From Yoonia tamlensis (GTDB lineage: Bacteria > Pseudomonadota > Alphaproteobacteria > Rhodobacterales > Rhodobacteraceae): 64,000 bases of DNA. Positions 16,914 through 25,847 of the stretch are shown here, piece by piece. A model generated the notes under the pieces. The model was not told the DNA's origin, ran no database searches, and worked only from the letters and a program-made list of their open reading frames with translations. Where the stretch lies: assembly GCF_900115105.1 (NCBI RefSeq), contig NZ_FOYP01000001.1:1824097-1888096 (forward strand), in the 5' to 3' direction. Each line of letters starts with the position of its first letter. Within the stretch, counting starts at the first letter, position 1. A program made the translations under genes and the position numbers.

Positions 16914-18914
16914 ATGCGGGTGCCGGATCGCAAAAACCTGTTTGTCTATAATGGCGGGCTGCTGACCAAAGGGCGCGTGCGGCGCATAATCGAACTGGCG
17001 GGCTATGAAATCCGGCTGGGTGTCCCCGCAGAGGGTGATCAGGTCGGGGTTTGGGGGCATAGCCCCACTGCCCCGCGCGGCGAGGCGGTCGCCGGTCGCA
17101 AGGATTCGCCGATCGTGCGGGTTGAGGATTCGTTTTTGCGTTCCGTCAGGCTGGGTCGCGATGGTGACGCGCCAATCGGGCTGAATATTGATACGCGCGG
17201 CGTGCATTTTGATCCCAGCGTGCCCAGCGATCTTGAAACGATCCTGAACGAAGACCCGCTGGATAACACAGCACTATTAAACCGCGCGCGCGCAGGAATT
17301 GCGCTGCTCAAATCCGCGCATCTGTCGAAATACAACGCCTTTGACCCTGCCCTCCCTACCCCCGAAGCGGGTTACGTTCTGGTCATCGACCAAACCCGCA
17401 AGGACGCGTCGATCAAGGCCAGCGGCGCCGATAGCAACACCTTCCGCGAGATGTTGTTTTTCGCGCTCACCGAACATCCCGGCGCGCGCATTGTAATCAA
17501 AACCCACCCCGAAACTGTCGCGGGCCACCGCACGGGGTATTTCACCGAAAAAGACTGCGATAGCCGCATTGAACTGTGTGACGCGCCGCTGTCGCCTTGG
17601 GCGCTGCTGGAAGGCGCGATTGCGGTCTATACGGTCACATCACAACTGGGGTTCGAGGCGATTCTGGCAGGGCACAAGCCCGTGGTCTTTGGCCAACCGT
17701 TCTACATGGGTTGGGGGCTGACCGATGACCGCAAGCCGCTGCAACGCCGCCAGCGCAACCTGACGCGCGCGCAACTGTTTGCAGGGGCGATGCTGATCTA
17801 TCCCAAATGGTACGACCCCTTCCATGACCGCCTGTGCAGCTTTGAAGAGGCAAGCGTCACATTGGCCGCCGCTGCACGCGCATGGCGTGACGATCACAAC
17901 GGCTGGGTCGCCGCCAATATGCGTCTGTGGAAACGAAAACCCCTGCAAGACCTGTTTGGCGCGCATAAACGCGTGATCTTTGCCAAAGGCGCGCGCGCCG
18001 CGCAACGCGCCAACAAGACAAATCGCCGCCTTATGCGTTGGGCCAGCACAGGCGCCACAGACGCCACATTGGTCGAAGACGGGTTCTTGCGTTCGCGCGG
18101 GCTTGGCGCTGATCTGGTTGCGCCGCTCAGCCTCGTGCTGGATGACATCGGCATTTATTATGACGCAACGCGGCCCAGCGCGCTTGAAAACCTGATCAAC
18201 GGCGCGGATGACCTTTCTGACGGCGACCGCGCCCGCGCACAGGCGCTGATCACGCGGCTGCTGGATGCGCGTTTGACGAAATATAACCTGTCAAAACCCG
18301 CCACAGTAGACCTGCCAAAAGGGCGGCGCATTCTGGTGCCCGGACAGGTCGAGGATGACGCCTCTATCCGTTTGGGCTGCACGGATGTGGCGACGAACCG
18401 CGATCTGCTAAGGGCCGCGCGCGCGGCGAACCCTGCCGCGATTATCGCCTATAAACCCCATCCGGATGTCGAGGCAGGGCTGCGCCCCGGCGCTGTGCCC
18501 GACGCGCTGCAATGGGCGGATGTTGTGCTGCAAGACGCCGACCCGCTTGCGGCCCTTGAACAGGCTGATGCGGTCTGGACCATGACATCATTGATCGGGT
18601 TTGAGGCGCTTTTGCGCGGCAAGCAAGTCACCTGTTTGGGGATGCCGTTTTATGCAGGCTGGGGACTGACAGATGATCGCGCCATGCCAATCGCGCGCCG
18701 CCATGCGCAGGTTGATCTGATCGCGCTGACCCATGCCGCGCTGATCAGCTATCCGCGCTATTTTGATCCGCTTACAGGGCTGCCCTGCCCTGTCGAGGTG
18801 ATCGTCGACCGGCTTGCAAATGATGACATTCCCGATGCCAGCGCGCTGAACCGCAGTCTGGCCAAACTGCAAGGCGTCTTTGCCAGCGCCGCCCCTTTGT
18901 GGCGCAGACGCTAG
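16914..18914 (+). CDS. kpsC: KpsC-type capsule Kdo transferase with two tandem GT domains
   Basis: Protein of 666 residues with an internal duplication. The blocks VEDSFLRSVRLG / VEDGFLRSRGLG, VIDQTRKDASI / VPGQVEDDASI, IKTHPET / YKPHPDV, and PFYMGWGLTDDR / PFYAGWGLTDDR each occur twice, about 330 residues apart. KpsC uses its two domains to build the alternating beta-Kdo linker on capsule lipid. No kpsF, kpsU, kpsM, kpsT, kpsD or kpsE gene is in the window, so the rest of the pathway lies elsewhere. The stop shares CTAG with the convergent ribD stop. Confidence 0.9.
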   Translation: MRVPDRKNLFVYNGGLLTKGRVRRIIELAGYEIRLGVPAEGDQVGVWGHSPTAPRGEAVAGRKDSPIVRVEDSFLRSVRLGRDGDAPIGLNIDTRGVHFDPSVPSDLETILNEDPLDNTALLNRARAGIALLKSAHLSKYNAFDPALPTPEAGYVLVIDQTRKDASIKASGADSNTFREMLFFALTEHPGARIVIKTHPETVAGHRTGYFTEKDCDSRIELCDAPLSPWALLEGAIAVYTVTSQLGFEAILAGHKPVVFGQPFYMGWGLTDDRKPLQRRQRNLTRAQLFAGAMLIYPKWYDPFHDRLCSFEEASVTLAAAARAWRDDHNGWVAANMRLWKRKPLQDLFGAHKRVIFAKGARAAQRANKTNRRLMRWASTGATDATLVEDGFLRSRGLGADLVAPLSLVLDDIGIYYDATRPSALENLINGADDLSDGDRARAQALITRLLDARLTKYNLSKPATVDLPKGRRILVPGQVEDDASIRLGCTDVATNRDLLRAARAANPAAIIAYKPHPDVEAGLRPGAVPDALQWADVVLQDADPLAALEQADAVWTMTSLIGFEALLRGKQVTCLGMPFYAGWGLTDDRAMPIARRHAQVDLIALTHAALISYPRYFDPLTGLPCPVEVIVDRLANDDIPDASALNRSLAKLQGVFASAAPLWRRR

Positions 18915-19999
18915 GCCCGCCGCCAGATATGCATGATATCGCCGCCCAAGGGCTGCACCTGTTCCAGCACAAAACGCGGCGCTTGCGCCAGACGGTCAAT
19001 GCCCATTGCGGCCAGCGCTGGCGTGCCTTCGGCGCCGATGGCCTGACCTGCGGTAAACACGACCAATCGGTCGACCAATCCGGCCGACAAAAGGGACGCA
19101 GCCAACATGCCGCCGCCTTCGCAAAATACACGGGTAATGCCCCGATCCGCCAGCGCGTTCATCGCCGCAAGCGGGTCAATCTGGCCTGCGGATACGGCGC
19201 AAGGCAGGCTTTGCGCGCCTTGATCCACCCAAGCGGATGCATCGCTATTGGCACCGTGGCACAGATAAACGGGGGTTTCACGCGCGGTCCGCGCAAGCTG
19301 GCAATCGGCGGGGATTTTCATCCCGCGCGACACAACCACCCGCACCGGCTGGCGCGCAATGCCAAGCCCGCGCACAGTTAGCGAAGGATCATCGGCACGC
19401 ACCGTGCCCGCCCCCACCATCACCGCATCATGACGCGCGCGCATCATATGCACGGCGCGGCGGGCCTCAGGCCCCGTGATCCATTGGCTTTCGCCCGTCG
19501 CGGTGGCAATCCGCCCATCCAAAGTGCCCGCAAGTTTAAGCGTCACAAAGGGGCGGTTGTGCGTGATGCGCAGCAAGAATCCGGCGTGATCGACGCGGGC
19601 CTGATCAGCCAGAATATCGGTCGTCACGGCAATCCCCGCGTCACGCAGCATCTGCACGCCGCGCCCCGCTACGCGCGGATCAGGATCGCCCAGCGCAATC
19701 ACCACACGGGCCACGCCTGCATCAATCAGCGCCTGCGCGCAGGGCGGGGTTTTGCCAAAATGCGCGCAAGGTTCAAGCGTGACATAGGCGGTCGCACCAC
19801 GCGCAGCGGCGCCAGCTTGTGCAAGTGCTGCCGTTTCCGCGTGGGGCCGTCCACCATCGGCAGTGCGCCCGCGTCCGACGATCACGCCACCCTGCACAAT
19901 CACACAGCCCACAGCAGGGTTCGGCCAAACACGGCCCATCCCGCGCCGCCCCAAATTCAGGGCAAGCGCCATAAACCTTTCGTCAGATTGCAGGCTCAC
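18911..19999 (-). CDS. ribD: RibD, bifunctional pyrimidine deaminase/reductase
   Basis: Riboflavin pathway enzyme of 362 residues. The N-terminal deaminase carries the zinc motif HAETAAL and [11 protein letters not shown], matching the HAE and PCxxxxxxPPC pattern. The C-terminal reductase shows [28 protein letters not shown] and [14 protein letters not shown]. Both domains look intact. The start overlaps the nrdR stop as ATGA, so the gene is coupled to nrdR, and its end overlaps kpsC by four bases. Confidence 0.95.
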   Translation of the reverse strand: MSLQSDERFMALALNLGRRGMGRVWPNPAVGCVIVQGGVIVGRGRTADGGRPHAETAALAQAGAAARGATAYVTLEPCAHFGKTPPCAQALIDAGVARVVIALGDPDPRVAGRGVQMLRDAGIAVTTDILADQARVDHAGFLLRITHNRPFVTLKLAGTLDGRIATATGESQWITGPEARRAVHMMRARHDAVMVGAGTVRADDPSLTVRGLGIARQPVRVVVSRGMKIPADCQLARTARETPVYLCHGANSDASAWVDQGAQSLPCAVSAGQIDPLAAMNALADRGITRVFCEGGGMLAASLLSAGLVDRLVVFTAGQAIGAEGTPALAAMGIDRLAQAPRFVLEQVQPLGGDIMHIWRRA

Positions 20000-20463
20000 T
20001 CTTTTGCGGGGTCGCTGGGGCGCAATTCACTGACAAATTTGTCAAAATCATCGGCCGCTTGGAAATTCTTGTAGACGCTCGCAAAGCGCACATAAGCCAC
20101 CGTATCAATCCGCGCGAGGCTTTCCATCACGATTTCACCAATGGTGCCGGACGGGATATCGGTTTCACCCATGCTTTCCAGACGGCGCACGATGCCGCTG
20201 ATCATCTGGTCCATGCGTTCAGGCTCGACAGGGCGTTTTTGCAAGGCGATACGGATAGAGCGTTCGAGTTTCGGACGGTCGAAATCTTCGCGGCGGCCAT
20301 TGGATTTGATCACCACCAGATCACGTAGCTGCACCCGCTCATAAGTCGTAAACCGCCCGCCACAAGCCGGACAAAGCCGCCGTCTGCGAATTGCGGAATG
20401 ATCTTCGGCTGGTCGTGAATCTTTGACTTGAGTGTCAACATTTCCGCAAAATGGGCAACGCAT
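19996..20463 (-). CDS. nrdR: NrdR, ribonucleotide reductase repressor
   Basis: ATP/dATP-sensing repressor of 155 residues. The N-terminal zinc ribbon is [18 protein letters not shown] with a second [12 protein letters not shown], the normal CxxC and CxxC pair. The ATP-cone follows ([21 protein letters not shown]) and ends near residue 140. It is the first gene of the nrdR-ribD pair. A perfect DnaA-type box lies 41 bases upstream of the start codon. Confidence 0.96.
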   Translation of the reverse strand: MRCPFCGNVDTQVKDSRPAEDHSAIRRRRLCPACGGRFTTYERVQLRDLVVIKSNGRREDFDRPKLERSIRIALQKRPVEPERMDQMISGIVRRLESMGETDIPSGTIGEIVMESLARIDTVAYVRFASVYKNFQAADDFDKFVSELRPSDPAKE

Positions 20464-20503
20464 ATCCGGTCCTCGTCAGTTCGCAATTGGGGGAAACCCC
20501 AAG

Positions 20504-20512
20504 TTATCCACA
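20504..20512. promoter_or_regulatory. DnaA-box-like 9-mer upstream of nrdR
   Basis: TTATCCACA, an exact match to the strong DnaA consensus, in the nrdR promoter region next to a TATAGT-like element on the minus strand. A 9-mer can occur by chance, so this is only suggestive. Confidence 0.35.
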
Positions 20513-20602
20513 GCCACTATAGGAACCCGCACAGGTTTTGGGTAGTGGGCAATTCACACCGCTAGATGATGGGTGCAAATCGTGGCGATTGGGACTCAGT
20601 TC

Positions 20603-22204
20603 CTACACGCGTCCCGATCTGCTGGCCGGTGCATCAAACCCGTCTGGATACAGCGGTTTCAGCTGGGCCTTCAACGGTGCAAGATGTGCGTCATACCGCT
20701 GCCAGCGTCGCATGGATGACGTATAAAGCGGTTCACGCACTTGCCCCGCTGAGAGTGTCTGCACCCGATTTTTAGAGGTTTGGTATTCAAGACAGGCCGG
20801 ATCCCAATCGAGCCCCAGGAAATCAACAGCCCTGCGCCCTTGGGTTTCGATATCACGCACGACATCTTCATAATTCACCTGCAAAATCGGGTTTGGCAGC
20901 ACCTTTTCCCAATGCGCCATCAGGCGATCATATTGCATATAGGCGTGCCCCAAACTATCGAGATCTTGTGTGTATTTATGCCAAGCTGACAGGTTTTGCA
21001 TGTAACACGAAACACAAGTGTCAAGCGGATCGCGGCGCATATGGATGATCCGTGCACGCGGAAACAGGACCGCGAAGAAGCCCAACAATTCAAAATTATG
21101 CAGGGACTTATCCAACGTCCGCAGCGCGCCCGTTTGGGCGGTTTCTGCCAAATACCTTGCCGCCATTTTTTGCGCTGCGCCATCGGGAATTTGCTTGATC
21201 GCACGGACCAGATCTTCGCCGTTGTGACTGCGCGCTTTGGTGTCTTGCACGATCACGTTCAGGCTTGGGCTTTCGCCCGCGCTACCAATTTGGCCGTGGC
21301 TGGCGAGCACCTGTTCCAGCAGGGTTGAACCGCTTCGCGGCATCCCCACGATCAGCACTGGCGCGTCGCTTTGGCTGCCCCGCGCAAAATAGTCGGCCCG
21401 ACTGATGTTTGTACATTGGGTACTCACAAAGTTGGCGTAGTGTTTGGCGTCATATTGCATCGGCAAGACCGCCTTGGCCCGCGCAAACAGGTTAAATGCC
21501 CCGTCATAGTCACCAAAGTCATTAGACGCCTTGGCCAACTGCTTGACCACATTTGAAAGATGCATTCCGCCAATTTTTTCCGTTGCTGGCAATATAACGT
21601 CGCGCAAATACACAAAAATCGGGTCATCTGACTTGATCCGCGTTGCATGAATATAAAGCCCGATCACATTCATATCGTCGGGATTGGCCTGCAATAGATC
21701 GCGGCAAAGCGATTGTGCCGTCGCCAATTCGCCCGTAGCGACCAATGCCCTGGCAGATTGCAACATGGATTGCCTGTGCCCCGGCCGGATTTCCAAGGCA
21801 TGTGTTAAATGGCCTAGCGCGGTGTCATATTCTCGCTGTGCCATTGCAACATGGGCTGCAATAAACAACACGTCAGGGTCATCGGGCGCCAGCGCCAACG
21901 CGGTTTGCGCATGCTGACTAGCAGAGGCCAACCGCGCACAATTACACATTGTTTCGGCGGCCAACGCGTGGCTGCTTGCGGCTTTGGGCCGCAGTTTCAA
22001 CAGCAATTGCAGCATTGGTAACGCGCGCCGGAAACGCATACTATAGCGGTTGTGAAAACTGATAACGGCGCTAAGGACAACAATATTTTGCGGCTTTTGC
22101 GCCAGCAGCTGCTCGTACATCTGTCCCGCATCGGCAGTGCGGCCAGCCTTGGCCAATGCCATCGCATGACCCAAAGTGGCGACCTTATTCAGTTTATTGG
22201 CCAA
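20603..22204 (-). CDS. TPR-containing sulfotransferase (copy 1)
   Basis: Two-domain protein of about 533 residues. The first half has TPR-like helical repeats (ALALAPDDPDVLFIAAHVAMA and ALEIRPGHRQSMLQSARALV are pieces). The second half is a PAPS-dependent sulfotransferase: the 5'-phosphosulfate loop GMPRSGSTLLEQ and the 3'-phosphate region RRDPLDTCVSCY. It is a paralogue of the adjacent divergent gene (same motifs, same order). The TTG start at 22204 gives a length close to that paralogue; the frame is open to a TTG at 22375, and ATG 22162 is another option. The acceptor molecule is unknown. Confidence 0.83.
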   Translation of the reverse strand: MANKLNKVATLGHAMALAKAGRTADAGQMYEQLLAQKPQNIVVLSAVISFHNRYSMRFRRALPMLQLLLKLRPKAASSHALAAETMCNCARLASASQHAQTALALAPDDPDVLFIAAHVAMAQREYDTALGHLTHALEIRPGHRQSMLQSARALVATGELATAQSLCRDLLQANPDDMNVIGLYIHATRIKSDDPIFVYLRDVILPATEKIGGMHLSNVVKQLAKASNDFGDYDGAFNLFARAKAVLPMQYDAKHYANFVSTQCTNISRADYFARGSQSDAPVLIVGMPRSGSTLLEQVLASHGQIGSAGESPSLNVIVQDTKARSHNGEDLVRAIKQIPDGAAQKMAARYLAETAQTGALRTLDKSLHNFELLGFFAVLFPRARIIHMRRDPLDTCVSCYMQNLSAWHKYTQDLDSLGHAYMQYDRLMAHWEKVLPNPILQVNYEDVVRDIETQGRRAVDFLGLDWDPACLEYQTSKNRVQTLSAGQVREPLYTSSMRRWQRYDAHLAPLKAQLKPLYPDGFDAPASRSGRV

Positions 22205-22448
22205 GATGTGCGCCCCCGCGGCGGTTGAGCGAATGATCGCGTTGTTCAAACAAATAGACGCCTTGGGCAAACCCGCTTGAGCGATCGGCAAATTTGCAAA
22301 GCCCGGCGCCACGGGTCGTGATTTCAAATGTTGTCTGCATCTGCCCAGTTTGCACGTTCCAAGATCCAAGCACAACTACCCGCGCTGCACTTGTGGGAAA
22401 CCTCAAAACATGGTTTTCAGCGGGCATAGTAACGTAGCGAGACCCAAG

Positions 22449-24026
22449 ATGGCCAAAGCACCCAAAGACCCGTTTATCAGGCAGGCCAAAGCCGCCGAAG
22501 CAGCCGGACAACTTGCGGCGGCCGAACAGCTGCTGAAAAAGGCCATTGCACGCGCTCCCAAAGACCCCAACGCCTATGCTGTGATTATCCATCTGTACAT
22601 GCGCCGAATGGACAAAACAGAGAAAGCACACGCGCTACTGCCCAAACTTTTGAAACTTGCCCCGCGGGCCGCACTGACCCATGAACTGGCTGCCGAGTGT
22701 TATTGCCGGCTCCATATGCTGCCCAAAGCAAAAGCGCATGCTGACAAAAGCCTGCAGCTCGGACCGAAATCACCCGACGGATTATATGTTGCCGCAACAG
22801 TCTATTCGACAATGGAAGACTTTGCCGCCGCAACCGTTTGCATGGAAACATGCCTTGCCATCCGGCCCAAACACCTCCCCTCGCGCCTGCTTTATGCAAA
22901 GTCACTGCGCAGCACAGGCGCGCTCAAGACCGCTGAAAACATCTGTCGCGACATATTTAGGGAATTTCCGGATAGCCTTGCGAACTACCTGATCTGGAAC
23001 CAGACGTGCAAAATCACCGCCGACGATCCCATTTATCTACGCATACGCGACAAGACCCTCCCGTTAATGATCGAAAAGAAATTGCCAGGCCAGATTGAAT
23101 TGTTGCGCGTGCTTGGAAAAGCGGAAAACGACATCGGCAACTTTGAAACCTCTTTCCGGCATTTCACCGATGCGAAGGCGCTTGAAGCTAAACGGCATAA
23201 CCGCGCGGTCAACAGGGTATTTGTCAACACCGTGCTGTCCGGCGTCTCGAAGGCCGATTATTTTGGGGCGCAGGGCGATGACAGCGATAGCCCCGTTCTG
23301 ATTGTGGGGATGCCCCGTTCCGGCAGCACGTTGCTTGAACAGATCCTTTCAAGCCATCCGCAAATCGGCGGCATCGGCGAAAGCAGGAACCTGCGCGAAA
23401 TTTCGACAAATGCCGGTGTGAAGCCACAAAATGGCCCCGCAATTGTTAGCGCGATCCGCAATATGAGCCCCGAACAGACGCAGGCACTCGCGGCCAAATA
23501 TCTTGAGGCGTCTACAACTGCGCAGCCAAACAGGCTGCGGATCGTTGACAAGAACCTTCACAACTTCGAAGTCTTGGGACTATTCGCCAAAATGTTTCCA
23601 AAAGCGCGTATTATCAACGCTCTGCGGGACCCGATGGATAATTGCGTGTCGTGTTATCTTGCTCCGCTCAACAGCTTTCACAGCTATACCCAAGATCTGA
23701 CGTCATTGGGCCAATATTACTGCGAATACCGGAGCCTTATGGCGCATTGGAAGAATGTGGTGCCAAACCCGATCATGGAAGTGCATTACGAGGACATTGT
23801 TGCCGACACCGAAGGTAAGGCGCGCGAGGTCATTGATTTTCTCGGGCTTGACTGGGACCCTGCATGTCTTGACTACCAGCAAAACGAAAATCGGGCACGA
23901 ACAATCTCTACATGGCAGGTGCGGCAGCCGATTTACAAAAGCTCGGTCAAACGCTGGGCGCGCTATGAAAAGCACCTTGATCCGCTAAAGGCGGAACTGA
24001 AACAGTTTTATCCCGACGGTTTTTAG
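22449..24026 (+). CDS. TPR-containing sulfotransferase (copy 2)
   Basis: Protein of about 525 residues, paralogous to the divergent neighbour. N-terminal TPR-like repeats (KAPKDPFIRQAKAAEAAGQ onwards) occupy the first 270 residues. The sulfotransferase half carries GMPRSGSTLLEQILSSHPQ, ALRDPMDNCVSCYLAP and a C-terminal FLGLDWDPACLDYQ block shared with copy 1. It probably transfers sulfate from PAPS to a sugar or protein acceptor. ATG 22449 is used, with ATG 22410 (GGGAAA upstream) also possible. The head-to-head arrangement suggests an inverted duplication and shared control. Confidence 0.85.
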   Translation: MAKAPKDPFIRQAKAAEAAGQLAAAEQLLKKAIARAPKDPNAYAVIIHLYMRRMDKTEKAHALLPKLLKLAPRAALTHELAAECYCRLHMLPKAKAHADKSLQLGPKSPDGLYVAATVYSTMEDFAAATVCMETCLAIRPKHLPSRLLYAKSLRSTGALKTAENICRDIFREFPDSLANYLIWNQTCKITADDPIYLRIRDKTLPLMIEKKLPGQIELLRVLGKAENDIGNFETSFRHFTDAKALEAKRHNRAVNRVFVNTVLSGVSKADYFGAQGDDSDSPVLIVGMPRSGSTLLEQILSSHPQIGGIGESRNLREISTNAGVKPQNGPAIVSAIRNMSPEQTQALAAKYLEASTTAQPNRLRIVDKNLHNFEVLGLFAKMFPKARIINALRDPMDNCVSCYLAPLNSFHSYTQDLTSLGQYYCEYRSLMAHWKNVVPNPIMEVHYEDIVADTEGKAREVIDFLGLDWDPACLDYQQNENRARTISTWQVRQPIYKSSVKRWARYEKHLDPLKAELKQFYPDGF

Positions 24027-24088
24027 GTTTCGCCTTGGCCTCGGGCGTGGCTGCTGATTAACTCTGCCCAAATTCAGGGAGCCGAATA

Positions 24089-24778
24089 ATGTTTGCAAAA
24101 GAAAAAATGTCCTATAGCGCCATGCCCCTGCCCGATCATGCGCAAATGACGGATGCAGATGCCCAAGCCGCGGCCGCCGATTTTCGCGCCTTTATGGCCA
24201 AGCGCCATTCGGTGCGCGATTTCACAGACCAGCCGGTGCCGCGCGAAATCATCGAAGATTGCCTGATGACCGCGGGCAGCGCGCCGTCTGGCGCCAACCA
24301 CCAGCCATGGTTTTTTGCCTGCGTGTCTGACCCTGCGCTCAAGGCGCGTATCCGCGAGGAAGCCGAGGTTGAAGAACGTAAATTTTACGACGGCGGCGGC
24401 AGCGACGAATGGATCAAAGCGCTCGAGCCCATCGGCACCAATGCAGACAAACCGCACCTGACGACCGCGCCCTGGTTGATCGTGATTTTCGCACAGCGCT
24501 GGGGCGAATTTGACGATGGCACGCGGTATAAAAACTACTACGTCCCTGAAAGCGTGGGCATTGCAACGGGGTTCTTGATCACCGCGCTGCATAACGCGGG
24601 GCTGTCGTGTTTGACGCATACCCCCAACCCGATGAAGTTCCTGAATGCCGCGCTTGACCGCCCCGATTCCGAAAAACCGGTGATGATCCTGACGGTCGGT
24701 CACCCGTCCAAGGACGCAACCGTGCCTGCGGTGGCGAAATACAAAAAACCGCTTGATAAGATCGCGCGGTTCTTTTGA
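24089..24778 (+). CDS. Nitroreductase-fold flavoprotein, iodotyrosine deiodinase-like
   Basis: FMN-dependent enzyme of 229 residues. KRHSVRDFTDQPVP is the FMN phosphate region, and TAGSAPSGANHQPWFF is the nitroreductase signature. Between them and the C-terminus lies EERKFY, an E-x-x-x-Y pattern, then a lysine in NADKPHL, which match the zwitterion-binding Glu, Tyr and Lys lid of iodotyrosine deiodinase. CLTHTPNP and VGHPSKDATVP also resemble that enzyme. Reductive dehalogenation of halotyrosines is therefore an inference from motif similarity; another nitroreductase activity is possible. GGGAG precedes ATG 24089. Confidence 0.8.
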   Translation: MFAKEKMSYSAMPLPDHAQMTDADAQAAAADFRAFMAKRHSVRDFTDQPVPREIIEDCLMTAGSAPSGANHQPWFFACVSDPALKARIREEAEVEERKFYDGGGSDEWIKALEPIGTNADKPHLTTAPWLIVIFAQRWGEFDDGTRYKNYYVPESVGIATGFLITALHNAGLSCLTHTPNPMKFLNAALDRPDSEKPVMILTVGHPSKDATVPAVAKYKKPLDKIARFF

Positions 24779-25051
24779 TCAACGGAAAATGCTGTCGCCC
24801 TGCTGGTCAATGACCACGCGGGCCTTGGCCGCCCCTTCGGTCCGCGCGACATTCTCGCTTTCAAGCATATCCGCGCGGATCAATTGGTGCACCTTCAGCT
24901 CTCCGTCGATCTCTTTTTCGATCTTCGCGGCCAGACGAAACTTACCACCTTCGCGGATCGGCTCTGGGGTGATGGTGTAGCCGTTGTATTCTTCCGAAGG
25001 GACCACGGCGGGTGCGGCACTGCCGCCGAAAAGGCGTTTGAAAAGGGACAT
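24779..25051 (-). CDS. HlyU-family protein
   Basis: Protein of 90 residues of the HlyU family (PF10115), starting MSLFKRLFGG and containing YNGYTITPEPIREGGKFRLA and HQLIRADMLES, the typical conserved blocks. Despite the name, this family is distinct from the ArsR-type HlyU of Vibrio, and its role is not settled. The start at 25051 is chosen from the MSLFKRLFG motif. The stop directly abuts the end of the nitroreductase gene. Confidence 0.82.
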   Translation of the reverse strand: MSLFKRLFGGSAAPAVVPSEEYNGYTITPEPIREGGKFRLAAKIEKEIDGELKVHQLIRADMLESENVARTEGAAKARVVIDQQGDSIFR

Positions 25052-25239
25052 GAGAAGGCTCCGTGTTTTCGGTTTTTTACCGTACCGTCCAAGCGACAAA
25101 AGCGAAAGAAGTCAGTTTCCAATCGCAATCAATCAGCCTGAACAACTATGTCCATACGACGAGCACATAGCCCATTTGAGTCGAGGTTATCGACCGCACC
25201 AAGGACAAATCTAAATTTACTGTACCATTCGAAGCTTTA

Positions 25240-25788
25240 CTAAGGTTGTACACTTGAAACAACCCTCTGAATGTCCACGATTGGCATAGGGTGGGCTCGA
25301 AGATATGAAGGCCTATCCTCCATCTCCATTATCATATTGAAAATATTTGCTAAATACCGATCTCTTGCAGGAGGTTTTTGCTCTTTAGACCATTTTACAA
25401 ATTGCAAACTACCACAGCGGGTTTCGACGTACGGCTCGTCAAAACTGATGGTCGCACGATGAGCAAACTTGTTACGAATTTGCGTCAAAATCTTTAATGT
25501 GTCCCGTTCATCTTGGGAGATGAGGCCTAAAGAAAGACATAAATCGGCAACTGTCGAAGACCGCATGTTCGAAACCAGCTTTTCCATATGAGCTGTATTT
25601 TGCGCGTAGGCGACTAATATTTCTTGTAATATCTCATCCAAAAAAGCTGACCCTACGATCACCGCTCCACGGTCACTTTCAGCGCTCAATTCATCAATAA
25701 TTTTTTTGACGTTATTGTAGGCGGCATCACCACCACCCAGCACCACAAACCGTTTAGTCTTTTCTTGAGAGGGCCAGTACTCTAGCAT
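25240..25788 (-). CDS. MltR-family protein in an AT-rich segment
   Basis: Protein of 182 residues resembling MltR, the mannitol operon repressor family, with DRGAVIVGSAFLDEILQEIL, LGLISQDERDTLKILTQIRNKFAH and SFDEPYVETRC in the expected order. Many family members are found without mannitol genes, and no mtl gene is near, so a repressor role is not supported by context. GGAGCATAA precedes the ATG. By hand count several lines of the gene are 35-50 percent GC, lower than its neighbours, which suggests recent acquisition. Confidence 0.7.
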   Translation of the reverse strand: MLEYWPSQEKTKRFVVLGGGDAAYNNVKKIIDELSAESDRGAVIVGSAFLDEILQEILVAYAQNTAHMEKLVSNMRSSTVADLCLSLGLISQDERDTLKILTQIRNKFAHRATISFDEPYVETRCGSLQFVKWSKEQKPPARDRYLANIFNMIMEMEDRPSYLRAHPMPIVDIQRVVSSVQP

Positions 25789-25808
25789 AATTTATGCTCC
25801 ACGCTTCC

Positions 25809-25838
25809 AAAACAAAAACGCCCCCGTTTCCGGAGGCG
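25809..25838 (-). terminator. Rho-independent terminator of rpoD
   Basis: Minus-strand stem CGCCTCCG with CGGGGGCG, a GAAA loop and the run TTTTTGTTTT, ten bases past the rpoD stop. Confidence 0.9.
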
Positions 25839-25847
25839 CCTTTCTAA

